A DNA stretch of 63,195 nt, taken from assembly GCA_964458935.1 (NCBI GenBank), contig CAYWKS010000016.1:1-63195 (forward strand). The letters are read 5' to 3'. The notes under the pieces were generated by a model. The model searched no databases. It was not told where the DNA came from and was given only the letters and a program-made list of their open reading frames with translations. The stretch is from CAYWKS01 sp964458935 (lineage in GTDB: Bacteria; Planctomycetota; Phycisphaerae; Phycisphaerales; Zrk34). The position numbers were made by a program, and so were the translations under genes. This document shows, piece by piece, positions 35,919 to 45,270 of the stretch. Position 1 is the first letter of the stretch. Every line of letters starts with the position of its first letter.

Positions 35919-37841
35919 TCACAGGGTCGTCGCCATTCTCAGCCCCTCGGTGCGCATCTGCCGGGCGTGCTCGAACAGCGCGGGCCAGGCCTGGAACAGC
36001 TCGCCCGTCTGCACCAGCAACTGCTGTGTCATCGCCGGCGCCTGATCGTCACCGACCCAGGCCACCAGGTCATGCGGCATGGCGTGAGGCGGATCGATCG
36101 CCGCGTCGGCGAGCACCTGCATCGCGCGCTCGACATCGGCGGCCCACCAGGCCGGCTCGCCGTCGTACCGGTCCAGCGCCGCGTCCAACTGGCGATGGAT
36201 GGCGGTGTAATGCGTGACCTGCAAGTGCCGAACCCATTCGGCGAACGCGGCGGACGGCATGGCCGCGACCTCGCTCATGCGTCGGCCCAACGCGTCGATC
36301 CGCGCCGCCGGGTCGGTCAACCCGGCGGGCAGTTCCAGTTCGCCCATCCACCGCGCGACCAGGCGGGAGTATTGCAGGTACGCGGCGTTGGACCAGATTT
36401 TGTCGGGGTCGGCGCGTCGATCGCCGGGCGGGCGATGGGCGAACGTGGCCGGCAGGTGCAGGATGCCCGGTTGCCGGAGGACGGCGGCGAGACTCTGTGC
36501 GAACAGGCGATCGTTGCCGCGGCCGACCGGGCCCAGCGGAGGCAGCGGCGAGGTGTGGTCCACGCAGAAGGCCCCGGACATGAAGAACGGCCGATCGCAG
36601 ATCGTCGGCTGCAGCGGCGAACGCCGGATGAGGCGGCTGGCGGCCGCGTCGCGGTAAGCCGCTTCGCTCTCGAGGAAGCGTTGGCGTGAGGGATCGCCGA
36701 GCAGGAGGAAGGGCGTGGCCCAGCCGACGCCCGTGTCGCCGTGATAGCCCCCCATCGTCACGCGGACCCTCAGGGGGTGCCGGGCGAGGTGGGTGACCAG
36801 GTCGCGGCCGGCACGCTGCAGATCGACGGCGCGGTCGAGCTGCTCCACGCATCGGCCGACCGCTCGCCCCAGCCACGGTTCGGCGAGGCTGACGAGGTCG
36901 GCCTGCTCATCGCGGACGATCGCGGCGTCCATCGCCTGGGCGTCGGCGAAGAATTCGTACTCGGTCGGGTCGACCGCCGACACCATCGCCAGCGCGTGGC
37001 CGCACGGATCGGGCCGGGCGATCTCGGCATACACGTCGTCGTCCGTGCTGGTGAAGGCGCCGCCGGCGTGCTCGAGCATCTGGGCGTTGTGATTGGCGCT
37101 GTAGCTGAGCCCGGTGCGCTCGGTGCCGAACAGGGCGAAGCGAATGATCCGCGGATCGACGCCGGACCGCTCGGCGAGTTGCCGGGCGAAGGCCTCCTTC
37201 TGCTCGGGGCCGGCGTAGTGGGCGGTGACGCCGCGCTCGCCGGCGATGTCAGCGATCGCGGCCCGGTTGGCCTGCGCCACCTCCGGGTCGCGCGAATCGT
37301 CGTAGACGACAAGCCGCGACGCCCGACCCTGGGCGTGCACGTCGACCCAACCGGGCAGGCTGTCGCGCAGCGTCTGCGTCCTGTTGGCCGTGATCATGGC
37401 CAGGCTCTCGATCGGGATCGGTCCGTCGTCATCGGCCCGGTCGGCGAGGCGCTGGAGGAAGGCGTCGCGATCGAGCAGCAGGCCCGACTGCCAGAGATGG
37501 CGCAGCTCACCGGCGAGGCTCTGCGCTTCGGGCCGGTCGTAGCCGAGCATCTCGCCGAGGCGTGCGGCGTGGGCGTCGAGGGTGTCGAATCGCCGGCAGG
37601 TGTCGAGCAGATCGGCCGCGAACGCTTCGAGGACGTGCCGCGTGCCGGACAGCGGCTCGTGGACGAGCATGCGATCGGCGTCGAAGCGGTGTGCGTCGCA
37701 GGCGACGGCGATGACGGGCAGTTGGTCCGCGTCGGCGCCCGTCGCCGCGTCGGCCGACGGCGATGCGGCGCCGTCGGCCGGTGGTGCATCGGGCTGGGCT
37801 TGAGGCTTGGGCTTGTTGCGACCACGTCCGAACAGGGGCAT
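35919..37841 (-). CDS. PqqD-like domain fused to glycosyltransferase-like protein
   Basis: The 640-residue product starts with a Pro/Ala-rich linker. Residues 48-125 match the PqqD/RiPP-recognition fold in layout: HRFDADRMLVHEPLSGTRHV, a helix, then ELRHLWQSGLLLD, the usual 'L...GLL' end. Residues 145-290 look like a GT-A domain: SLAMITANRTQTLRDSLPGW, LVVYDDSRDP, SYSANHNAQMLEHAGG and the DxD-type STDDDVYAEI (D267-D269). The remainder is helical. ATG at 37841 has GGGAGG upstream. No RiPP precursor or radical-SAM gene is visible nearby, although an assembly gap lies just upstream. The gene converges on the usher gene. Both domain calls rest on motif reading. Confidence 0.55.
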   Translation of the reverse strand: MPLFGRGRNKPKPQAQPDAPPADGAASPSADAATGADADQLPVIAVACDAHRFDADRMLVHEPLSGTRHVLEAFAADLLDTCRRFDTLDAHAARLGEMLGYDRPEAQSLAGELRHLWQSGLLLDRDAFLQRLADRADDDGPIPIESLAMITANRTQTLRDSLPGWVDVHAQGRASRLVVYDDSRDPEVAQANRAAIADIAGERGVTAHYAGPEQKEAFARQLAERSGVDPRIIRFALFGTERTGLSYSANHNAQMLEHAGGAFTSTDDDVYAEIARPDPCGHALAMVSAVDPTEYEFFADAQAMDAAIVRDEQADLVSLAEPWLGRAVGRCVEQLDRAVDLQRAGRDLVTHLARHPLRVRVTMGGYHGDTGVGWATPFLLLGDPSRQRFLESEAAYRDAAASRLIRRSPLQPTICDRPFFMSGAFCVDHTSPLPPLGPVGRGNDRLFAQSLAAVLRQPGILHLPATFAHRPPGDRRADPDKIWSNAAYLQYSRLVARWMGELELPAGLTDPAARIDALGRRMSEVAAMPSAAFAEWVRHLQVTHYTAIHRQLDAALDRYDGEPAWWAADVERAMQVLADAAIDPPHAMPHDLVAWVGDDQAPAMTQQLLVQTGELFQAWPALFEHARQMRTEGLRMATTL

Positions 37842-38456
37842 GAGCGGCCTCCCGGTTGGCGTCAGGTTGCGGCGTGAGGATACATGGCACGAGCGCGGTG
37901 CGATTGTAATCGATGCGCGGCGGTGTCCGTCGGCCATGCAGCCGGCCGCGGCNNNNNNNNNNNNNNNNNNNNNNNNNNNNNNNNNNNNNNNNNNNNNNNN
38001 NNNNNNNNNNNNNNNNNNNNNNNNNNNNNNNNNNNNNNNNNNNNNNNNNNNNGCGGCAAGTGGCAAACGACGTGCCCGGGCGCAAGGGTTGGTCGCGTGT
38101 CCGCCCCGGGGCGGGGGGCATGGGGCGTGGAATATCACTAAGCCGTTGAATGGGCGCATGTTGCGGTTGGCCTGCCGTGGTGGCCGCCTCGGTTTTCGAC
38201 CCGCCAGGGGCTGGCCGGACATGACCGGGCGGACACGGCAGCGCGTCGGTGGCGGTGGCGGGTTGGCTGATGTTCATGCGCCGTGCTCCATAAAGGGGCG
38301 GAGGAGCGCGGGCTTGCGCACCGGTGCGACGTCAACACTGCGGCGGGCCTTCTAAGCCTTGCGAACGCATGCGGATACGAAAATTTCTCGACGCGCCCGC
38401 GGCGCTGGGATCCCTGTCGTCGCCGTGCGCGTGCATGTTGCGCCGCGCGCGGCGGT
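37842..38456. other. Intergenic region containing the assembly gap
   Basis: Besides the run of Ns this stretch holds no supported gene. Sequence on both sides is GC-rich; frames read through the Ns in several phases and cannot be trusted. The part from 38053 to 38456 shows no ribosome binding site, tRNA or repeat that I can identify. Confidence 0.6.
37953..38052. other. Assembly gap (100 Ns)
   Basis: Exactly 100 Ns, a standard placeholder for a scaffold join of unknown true length. Genes upstream of the PqqD-like fusion could be missing here. Confidence 1.
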
Positions 38457-38996
38457 CTACTGTTCGCGGTGGTAGTACTCGATCACAGCACCCTCGATCT
38501 GCAGGTCATCCACGTCGCCATTGTCGTTGATGTGGGCGTGGAATTGGATGGTGAGGTACTGCTCGTCTTCGGCGGGCGCGGGTAGATCGATCCGGATGTT
38601 GCGACCGTTGCGCAGGTGTTCGATATGCACGCCGTTGACGCTTAGCTTGAGACCGGGTTCGGGCTCGCCCCCGATGATTCGATCGATTACGAGTTTGAGT
38701 TTATTGACGGTGCCTTTTTCGGGCGGGCGTTGGCGTGCGACGAACACCTCCCGGGCTGCTTCTTCGGGCAACTCATCGGCGTCTGCGGACGCATCGCTGA
38801 AGCTGCCATCGCCGAGGCGGATCGCGTCGCCGGCGCCCTTGAGCGGGACGTAGCGTTTGTTGTCCCTGGCGCGACGGAGGAGCGACCCCATGTAATCGAT
38901 GAACTCTTCTGAGGACACGCCCGCCCGGGACCCGGCGAGCGCGCATTCGAGCATGATGTCGTTGGCGAGGTTGCTCTGCGCGAGGAAGATGCGCAT
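38457..38996 (-). CDS. Small protein of unknown function
   Basis: The 179-residue product starts MRIFLAQSNLANDIMLECAL, runs through a helical first half (EEFIDYMGSLLRRARD) and ends in a beta-looking half (GLKLSVNGVHIEHLRNGRNI, then YLTIQFHAHIND). There is no signal peptide and no recognised family. The first good ATG is 38996, but the protein-like pattern (GTAYRLILSDDWDA) extends about 15 codons further upstream where no ATG, GTG or TTG is suitable, so the true start is uncertain. It lies about 110 bp downstream of tRNA-Asp on the same strand. Confidence 0.55.
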   Translation of the reverse strand: MRIFLAQSNLANDIMLECALAGSRAGVSSEEFIDYMGSLLRRARDNKRYVPLKGAGDAIRLGDGSFSDASADADELPEEAAREVFVARQRPPEKGTVNKLKLVIDRIIGGEPEPGLKLSVNGVHIEHLRNGRNIRIDLPAPAEDEQYLTIQFHAHINDNGDVDDLQIEGAVIEYYHREQ

Positions 38997-39107
38997 CGCG
39001 TCCCAGTCGTCGGAGAGGATGAGGCGATAGGCGGTGCCGAGCTTGGAGCCGGGCGTCGTCGGGGTCGGGCGCGTTGGGTGCGCGACCGGTCGGAGGGGGC
39101 TGAAAAG

Positions 39108-39181
39108 CGAGGCGGACGGGAATCGAACCCGCAACCTCCGGATCGACAGTCCGGTGCTCTAACCAATTGAGCTACCGCCCC
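39108..39181 (-). tRNA. tRNA-Asp(GTC)
   Basis: The 74-base cloverleaf is complete: acceptor GGGGCGG/CCGCCTC (one G-U), D arm GCTC/GAGC with a 9-base loop, anticodon stem CCGGA/TCCGG with loop CTGTCGA giving GTC, T arm with TTCGATT, and discriminator G as expected for aspartate. CCA is not encoded. Confidence 0.97.
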
Positions 39182-39287
39182 TCGTTGGCGGTGGCCGGAT
39201 CGTCCCTTCCGGCGCAGATTCGAGATAGTAGCACCCGAGCGAAGTCTGTCAAGCGGGTCGCCGGCCTTGAGCGGGCCGGTTTGGCGC

Positions 39288-40178
39288 TCAGTCCTTATTG
39301 CCGAACAAGCTGCGCACTTTTCGGGAACTGCCGTACATGGCCCAGTCCATGGGTTCGGCGTGGCCGTCGAGGAAGCCGATGTTGGTGACGGTGCCGAAGG
39401 CGTGGTCCACTTCGCGAAAGACTTTGTGCTGATTCTCCACCTTGAACTTGCGGAAGATGAGGTTGCCGTGGCGGGGGGCGCTGACGGCGTCCCAGGAGAG
39501 GTTGTGGGGGTCGTAGTCCTTGGCGTGGCGGAAGCCGTTGATGCCGCCGATCTCGCTCTTGCCGTTGCCGCGGTCGAAGATATTGCCCGGACCGCCTTTA
39601 TAGCCGAGGTGGTTTGCGGAGGCGGCGTCTCCGGTGAACATCAACTGGCCGGGACGATCGAACTGGCCGAGTCGGGCGCCATAGTACTGGCTGGCGCCGC
39701 TGAGTCCGGTGGACCTCTTAATGCTCACTGCGACGCCGTAGTTGACCCGGTCACTGTGCGAGCCGGTGTTGCCTTCGGTGGCGGGGCACCACCAGACGTC
39801 GGAAGGCTTGGCGTTACCGCCGTCCTTGCGTTGGAAGTTGCCTTTGCCGAACTTCGTTGTGCTGTCTTCGTATGCCCTGAAGTCGCCGCCGAGGTACTTA
39901 TCCAGGGCGGCGGGCCAGGCGCGGAAGGCGGGCGGGATCCCCGGTCCCCAAGGCGGCAGGAGCATGCCGCTGTTGTCGTTGGCGTACATGCCCGATGCGG
40001 TGCGGATCTGGCTGTGATGGTTGAGGCACATGGCCTGGATGGCCGACTGCCGGGCCTTCTCGAGCGTCGGGGTGAGCAGGGCCAGCAGCAGAGCGATGAT
40101 CGCGACGGTGACCAGCATCTCCACGAGGGTGAAGCCGGTCGCGACGGCGTGACGTCGGGGTGTGAGGTGTGTTTTCAT
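39288..40178 (-). CDS. Type II pseudopilin-like protein (DUF1559-like)
   Basis: The 296-residue product has a prepilin N terminus: basic leader, then ATGFTLVEMLVTVAIIALL, with cleavage expected after the Gly and Glu at +5, followed by a long hydrophobic helix. The C-terminal part contains WWCPATEG, AKDYDPHNLSWDAVS and near the end TNIGFLDGHAEPMDW, resembling the 'F-DGH' ending of the large planctomycete DUF1559 family. It would be processed by a prepilin peptidase encoded elsewhere and may form pseudopilus-like surface structures. The ATG at 40178 places the leader correctly. It is downstream of the GH78 gene by about 120 bp on the same strand. Confidence 0.85.
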   Translation of the reverse strand: MKTHLTPRRHAVATGFTLVEMLVTVAIIALLLALLTPTLEKARQSAIQAMCLNHHSQIRTASGMYANDNSGMLLPPWGPGIPPAFRAWPAALDKYLGGDFRAYEDSTTKFGKGNFQRKDGGNAKPSDVWWCPATEGNTGSHSDRVNYGVAVSIKRSTGLSGASQYYGARLGQFDRPGQLMFTGDAASANHLGYKGGPGNIFDRGNGKSEIGGINGFRHAKDYDPHNLSWDAVSAPRHGNLIFRKFKVENQHKVFREVDHAFGTVTNIGFLDGHAEPMDWAMYGSSRKVRSLFGNKD

Positions 40179-40297
40179 GACGGCGGATCCTGAAGAAAGG
40201 TGCGTCGGGCCGTGGTTAATTGTAGCTGCGCCCACGGGTCAACGCCAGAAAAAGCGGGCGCGTGAGTCGTGGGCGGCGAGCGGGGTTTTACGACGAT

Positions 40298-42439
40298 TCA
40301 AGCCGATCGGGCGCGTGTGAGGGTGTGCTCGCCGGGTCCGAGGTCGAGGCAGGCGGCGTCGGGTTGGAGTTCGGCGTTGCGGGTGCGTCCGTTGACGACG
40401 ACGGCGGGGTCGTCGTGGCCGAGGCGTGGGATGCGGATGCGTGCGGCGGTGTTGGCCGGCAGGGCGCAGGTGAGGGAGAACGGTTTGTCGGGTGTGTTGG
40501 CGAAGGCGGCGTGGACCGTGCCGCGGATCGTCGGCAGGCGGCAGGCGGCGTGCTCGAGTCGGCCGGGCCGGGGCTGCAGGACCAGTCTGCGAAAGCCGGG
40601 TTCGAGGGGCTGGATGCCCATGAGCCAGCGGGGGAGGATGTTGGCCGGCGCCGCGCCCCAGGCGTGGTTCCAGTCGAGGTTGTTCTTGTACTTCCAGTCC
40701 CAGGCTTCGAGGGTCATGGTCGAGCCGACGGCGATCATGTTGTGCCACGAGCGGTCGTGGGTGGCGGTCATGAGGTCGATGGCGGCGTCGTGCTCACCGG
40801 CATCGAAGAGTCCTTCGAGCAGGTACTGGGCGGCGTAGACGCTGCAGGCCATGCCGCGCGACTTGATGAACGCGACCACGCCGTCACGCCGGTCGGGGGG
40901 CACCAGGCCCATGGCGAGGGGGAAGAGGTTGGCGTGGAGGGCGGCGTGATGGGCGCCTTCGCCATCGAGGTAGACGCCGCGTGCGGCGTCGAAGAGGATC
41001 GCGTTGAAGCTGTCGTGGACGCGGGCGGCGTGCCGCTCGAAGTGGTCGGCGTCGGCGGGCCGGTCGAGCACACGGGCGATGCGGCCCATCAGCACGACCG
41101 CCCGGTAGTGCAGGGCGTTGATGACCGTGTTGATGGGGCGCATGTCGTAGCCGTCCCGCTCGCCGAAGTTGCCCCGGGTGAACCTGGCGGGGGGCCAGTC
41201 GACCAGGTCGGCTATCGGCTTGGGCAGGCGGAGCGCCTGGGTCAGCTCATCGATCGCGCCGGGGGATTGGGTGCTGATCAGCCCGTCGTCCCGCGCCAGG
41301 TCGATGAGCGTTCGGAGCTTGAGGTTGGGGTAGTGGCGGGCGAGGGCGTCGGGGTTGGCGGTGTGTTCGTAGTCGGCCCAGGCGATGAGCGGGGTGTGCA
41401 GGAGCCAGTCGGCGGGCCAGGTCGGGTGCGCGATGAGGTGGTCGAGGGTGCGTCGGGCCATGGTGTGCTCGCGGTCGACGCAGTAGTGGCAGAGCTGATT
41501 GATGTAGGCGTCGCCTTCGTAGGGGATGCGTTCGCGGTCGCCGTCGACGTAGAGCCCGCAAAAGCTGGTGGCCTTGATGGTGTAGCGGCATAGGTCCCAG
41601 ACGCGGTTGAGCAGGTCGTCGGAGCAGACGAACGCCGCCGCCTCATCGTCGAAGGGGTAGTGGACCATGGTCTGGCGGACGTGGTCGGGGCCGACCTCGT
41701 GGGGCGCGCCGAGGAGTTCGACGTAGCGGAAAGGCACGACCTCGCCGATGGCGTCGGGCATGGCGATGGCCTGGGGGCCGGTGTTGCGCCGGTCGGGCGG
41801 GACGGCGACGGCGTAGGTGTGCGTGCCGGGCCGGAGGGTCAGGTCGGCGGCGCGGTGGCGGATCGTGCCCGGCGGGTCGCGATCGATGGTGTGCGGGCCG
41901 GCGAGCTTCTCGCCGAAGTGGACCTCGACGTGTCGGCCGTCGTCGTCGTCGTCGGCGGTGAGGGTCAGCCGGAGGGTACCGAACGTCGCGCGCTCGAAGG
42001 CGATGAAGTCGTGGCCGGGCGCCTTGCGGACGATGTCGGCCGGGGGGTTGAGCCGCTCGACCAGCGGGTACAGGCCGACGGTGCAGGCGTCGCCGTGCGG
42101 GCGGACGTCGAACGCGGCGATCTCGGACCACGCGCTGGCGTTGCCCTCGGGGTCGAAGGTGCGGACCTTCCAGTAGCCGCGCTGGCCGGGGGCGAGCGGG
42201 TCGCCGCCGTAGGCGAGGTTGACCGAGATGTCGGTGGCGAGTCGGCCGGAGTCCCAGAGGTCGGCGTGGTCGCGGGCGAGCGGGTCGGGCTCGGAGGCGA
42301 CGAGCAGTTGACAGGCGGCCTGGTCGGAGTCGGTATGGTTGACGATCCAGGTGAGCCGTGGGACGGGTCCGGTCGCCAGCGCCGGGCCGCGCTTTGCATC
42401 CATCAGGTCGCAGAGCAGGCCGGTCGGTGCGGGCAGCAT
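40298..42439 (-). CDS. GH78-like alpha-L-rhamnosidase
   Basis: The 713-residue product resembles family GH78, inverting enzymes releasing terminal alpha-L-rhamnose from plant or algal glycans. An N-terminal beta-sandwich with WDSGRLATD and QRGYWKVRTFD (typical opening of these proteins) leads into DLCRYTIKATSF and the catalytic block VDGDRERIPYEGDAYIN, which corresponds to the GH78 region holding the general acid. The (alpha/alpha)6 barrel continues with HAWGAAPANILPRWLMGIQP, the usual end-of-barrel block, and a C-terminal sandwich. There is no signal peptide, so it may act inside the cell on imported oligosaccharides. ATG at 42439 has AAAGGA upstream. It lies 40 bp after the OPT-like gene, probably one transcript. 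Confidence 0.82.
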   Translation of the reverse strand: MLPAPTGLLCDLMDAKRGPALATGPVPRLTWIVNHTDSDQAACQLLVASEPDPLARDHADLWDSGRLATDISVNLAYGGDPLAPGQRGYWKVRTFDPEGNASAWSEIAAFDVRPHGDACTVGLYPLVERLNPPADIVRKAPGHDFIAFERATFGTLRLTLTADDDDDGRHVEVHFGEKLAGPHTIDRDPPGTIRHRAADLTLRPGTHTYAVAVPPDRRNTGPQAIAMPDAIGEVVPFRYVELLGAPHEVGPDHVRQTMVHYPFDDEAAAFVCSDDLLNRVWDLCRYTIKATSFCGLYVDGDRERIPYEGDAYINQLCHYCVDREHTMARRTLDHLIAHPTWPADWLLHTPLIAWADYEHTANPDALARHYPNLKLRTLIDLARDDGLISTQSPGAIDELTQALRLPKPIADLVDWPPARFTRGNFGERDGYDMRPINTVINALHYRAVVLMGRIARVLDRPADADHFERHAARVHDSFNAILFDAARGVYLDGEGAHHAALHANLFPLAMGLVPPDRRDGVVAFIKSRGMACSVYAAQYLLEGLFDAGEHDAAIDLMTATHDRSWHNMIAVGSTMTLEAWDWKYKNNLDWNHAWGAAPANILPRWLMGIQPLEPGFRRLVLQPRPGRLEHAACRLPTIRGTVHAAFANTPDKPFSLTCALPANTAARIRIPRLGHDDPAVVVNGRTRNAELQPDAACLDLGPGEHTLTRARSA

Positions 42440-42479
42440 GCGGTTCCTTTCGTGCCGCGGGGGTCGCGCGGATGCGTCG

Positions 42480-45029
42480 TCATCCGGGGAAGACGGAATA
42501 GGTGGGCGGGGCACCGCCGTCGGTGGCGAAGTAGTAGACGGCGCCGGCGAGCATCCAGAACAGCCCCATGATCAGCTCGCCGGCGATGATGCCGACCATG
42601 ATCGGGAGCATGGCGCGGTAGGCCTTGCTGCCGCCGATCTTGATGACCGCGAGCTTGATCGCCCAACCGAGCAGGAAGGAGAAGTGGAACACGGCGACGG
42701 GGTAGGTGCCCCAGACGAGGAAGAGCACGGGGTGGATGGGCCACCAGGGCAGCCGCAGCCGCGCCGCGGCGCAGCCGACGACCAGCGCCGCGCCCAGCGC
42801 GAGCCAGAAGACCGCGTCGAGCTGCGGGTCGATGTGGGCGAGGCGTTCGAGCCCGGTGGCCTGTGTGGCGGCGACGAGCTCGCCGCGTGCCGCGAGGTCG
42901 GCGACCTCGGACTCCAGGGCCTGGAGGGGTCGGCTGGGCACGACCCGCGCCGCCCAGGAGTCGTTGCTGTTGATCCCCAGGTTGTGCTGGACGTACAGCG
43001 TCACGACCAGCGCGGTGACGAACCCCAGCACGAGCATGGTGGCGAGGACCGGGCCCAGCCGCCTCGGGCTCGTGTCGGCCGCGCGGTCCCCCATGCCCAG
43101 GGCCGTCGCGAGGTAGGGCATGAAGGTGCTGCGGGTATCGCCGACGAAGACCATGCCGATCATCGCGACCACGATGAAGGGCGTGGGTCCCATCGCCTCG
43201 GCCCCGAAGAGGGCGGACATGACGCCGATCGGCATCCACTTGGCGTGCACGAAGAACAGCCCGGTCTCGCAGACGATCCGCGAGATGGCGATGTAGGCCA
43301 CGAGGATCAGCGCGAGCAGCATGGCGGCCGCGGGCAGGTTCAGCCCGGCGCGGTAGAGGATGGCCAGGGCCAGCCCGCACGCGACGGCCACCAGCCGCGC
43401 CGCCCACGGCGCGTAGGCGGGCGTGTCGATCCGCCGCCGCAGCCCGATCGCGCTGCCCAGCACGTTCAGGTAGTAACGCCGCCCGATGAACAGGATCGTG
43501 CCCGTGACGGCGATGTACGCCCCGGCGCGCAGCATCGTCCCCTCCCCGGTGCCCATGAAATGGTTGCCCAGCGTCTCGCCGCGGCCGAGCATGATCGCCC
43601 CCAGCACGATCCACGCGTACAGCGCCAGCCCCACGCTCAACGCCACCTCGCTGGTGAGGAAGAACGCGAACGCCACCACCGCGAAGTAGATCGTCGGCGA
43701 CAGCGCGCGGTTCACCCCCCACACCCGCGAGACCTCGGGGATCAACTGCTTCACCGGCGAGAAGTCGAACTTTGTCATGATCTGCGGGGTGTTGATCGTG
43801 TCGTTCCACACGTGCACCCACTCGTGCAGGCCGTTGACCAGGTGCACGCCCGCGATCGCCGCGAAGGCGATCCAGAACGCGCGGCTGCGGGCGATCGCCG
43901 GCAGCCGACCCGTCTCGCCCGGTCGCGTCACCTCGTCCATGAACCGGACGATCGGGTACTGCAACAGCTCCCGGTGCGTCCATTGCGGGTGGAAGACCCC
44001 CGCCAGGCCCAGCGCCGCCAGCGCCAGGCACAGGCCCAGCCCGCCCCAGGTCTGGATGACCGGCCACCAGGCGTCCCAAGGCAGCTCGGCGGGCGACAGG
44101 CGGTTGCCCTCGGGCCGGGCCAGCAGCAGCGTCTCCGTCGCGAACGGATCGGTCCGCCCGCCCATGAGCAGCAACCCCGTGCCCGGCGGCGGCGGGACCA
44201 GGTGCAGGCTGAATGCCTCGACCAGCACCAGGCGGTTCCGCCGCTCGTCCAGCCGCTCGATCTGCTCGCGGACGTGCGCCGCGCGCAACGCCGGCACGTC
44301 GTCGTTCGGGTCGGCCAGCGCCCGTTCCTCGTGCCGTTGCAGCCGCACCTCCAGCGCCGCGCGGGCCTCGACGAGCCGCGGGTCGTCCGGCCCGTCGGCC
44401 AGCGCCGGGTCGGCGTACAAGGGCGGGCGATCGTCGGGGTCGTCGGCCTCGATCATCGCGTTCAGTTCCAGCAGCAGCGCGCTCCGCGCCGCGTAGTCGG
44501 CCTGCCCGGTGCGATGGGCCTCGGTGAGCTGCAGCCGCGTCGATTCGTCCAGCCGCGACCGGATCGCCAGCGCCGCGGGGTCGGCCGCGTCGGCCTCGAC
44601 CAGCCGCTCGATCAGCCCCTCCCAGTTGCGGACATGCCCCGGTGCCAGGCGGCTCGACCCGCCGGGCACGTAGGACAGGACCTCGGCGGCCTGCCAACTG
44701 GGCTCGTTGTGGATCAGGTGCGCCGGCATCGCCGTCGCCCCGCCGAACACGCGGAAGAAATTCGACCCCGGCCACCCGCACGCCGCCAGGCCCACCGCCG
44801 TGATGATCGCCATCTGCCGGCCGTTGAGCACCAGCCTCGGCCCGATCGCCCGCAGCAGCGGGTTGCACACCAGCAGCAGCAGCACCGCGATCCCGAACAC
44901 CGAGATCGGCAGGAAGTTGCCCACGAACCGGGTCTGGCCGATGACGCTGTCGTTGAAGTACGCCGCCGCCGAGACGAACAGGCCCAGGAGCAGGCCCAGG
45001 AAGATGGCGACCACGTAACGTCGGATCAT
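42480..45029 (-). CDS. Large polytopic membrane protein, OPT-like (DUF6785-type)
   Basis: The 849-residue product has about 14 hydrophobic helices. The first is MIRRYVVAIFLGLLLGLFV; after three helices comes a soluble loop of about 200 residues (130-330) rich in acidic and basic residues. The C-terminal two thirds resemble uncharacterised planctomycete/verrucomicrobial membrane proteins distantly like oligopeptide transporters (MTKFDFSPVKQLIPEVS, ETGLFFVHAKWMPIGV, FVGDTRSTFMPYLA). I infer a transporter for oligosaccharides or peptides because it precedes the rhamnosidase in the same transcript. The ATG at 45029 begins the first helix; the open frame further upstream is not hydrophobic. Confidence 0.7.
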   Translation of the reverse strand: MIRRYVVAIFLGLLLGLFVSAAAYFNDSVIGQTRFVGNFLPISVFGIAVLLLLVCNPLLRAIGPRLVLNGRQMAIITAVGLAACGWPGSNFFRVFGGATAMPAHLIHNEPSWQAAEVLSYVPGGSSRLAPGHVRNWEGLIERLVEADAADPAALAIRSRLDESTRLQLTEAHRTGQADYAARSALLLELNAMIEADDPDDRPPLYADPALADGPDDPRLVEARAALEVRLQRHEERALADPNDDVPALRAAHVREQIERLDERRNRLVLVEAFSLHLVPPPPGTGLLLMGGRTDPFATETLLLARPEGNRLSPAELPWDAWWPVIQTWGGLGLCLALAALGLAGVFHPQWTHRELLQYPIVRFMDEVTRPGETGRLPAIARSRAFWIAFAAIAGVHLVNGLHEWVHVWNDTINTPQIMTKFDFSPVKQLIPEVSRVWGVNRALSPTIYFAVVAFAFFLTSEVALSVGLALYAWIVLGAIMLGRGETLGNHFMGTGEGTMLRAGAYIAVTGTILFIGRRYYLNVLGSAIGLRRRIDTPAYAPWAARLVAVACGLALAILYRAGLNLPAAAMLLALILVAYIAISRIVCETGLFFVHAKWMPIGVMSALFGAEAMGPTPFIVVAMIGMVFVGDTRSTFMPYLATALGMGDRAADTSPRRLGPVLATMLVLGFVTALVVTLYVQHNLGINSNDSWAARVVPSRPLQALESEVADLAARGELVAATQATGLERLAHIDPQLDAVFWLALGAALVVGCAAARLRLPWWPIHPVLFLVWGTYPVAVFHFSFLLGWAIKLAVIKIGGSKAYRAMLPIMVGIIAGELIMGLFWMLAGAVYYFATDGGAPPTYSVFPG

Positions 45030-45270
45030 GGCGGTTCCAAATACGGTGGAGGCGGAGGCGTGTGTTTTACCCTTCGCGCGGCGCGGCGTCCATGCCGCCC
45101 ACCCGCACGCCCCGCACGCCGGGCGTTCCGCCTCGCAACGGACGACCGATTCGGGTAAGTTGGCTCGTCCTGGTTGTTGGCTGCATTTGTGGCTGCGCCG
45201 CTGTAGCCGCCGCATCGCGGCGGGCCTGCAGCCCCGGCCGTCACCCCGTACCCGCGAGCATGATTACACG

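Noticed and set aside
38283..38585. 100-residue plus-strand frame after the gap
   Set aside because: It overlaps the 3' end of the minus-strand orphan gene and has no signal of its own.
42339..45158. 939-residue plus-strand frame over the OPT-like/GH78 pair
   Set aside because: It is a His/Arg/Asp-rich antisense shadow with no start signal.
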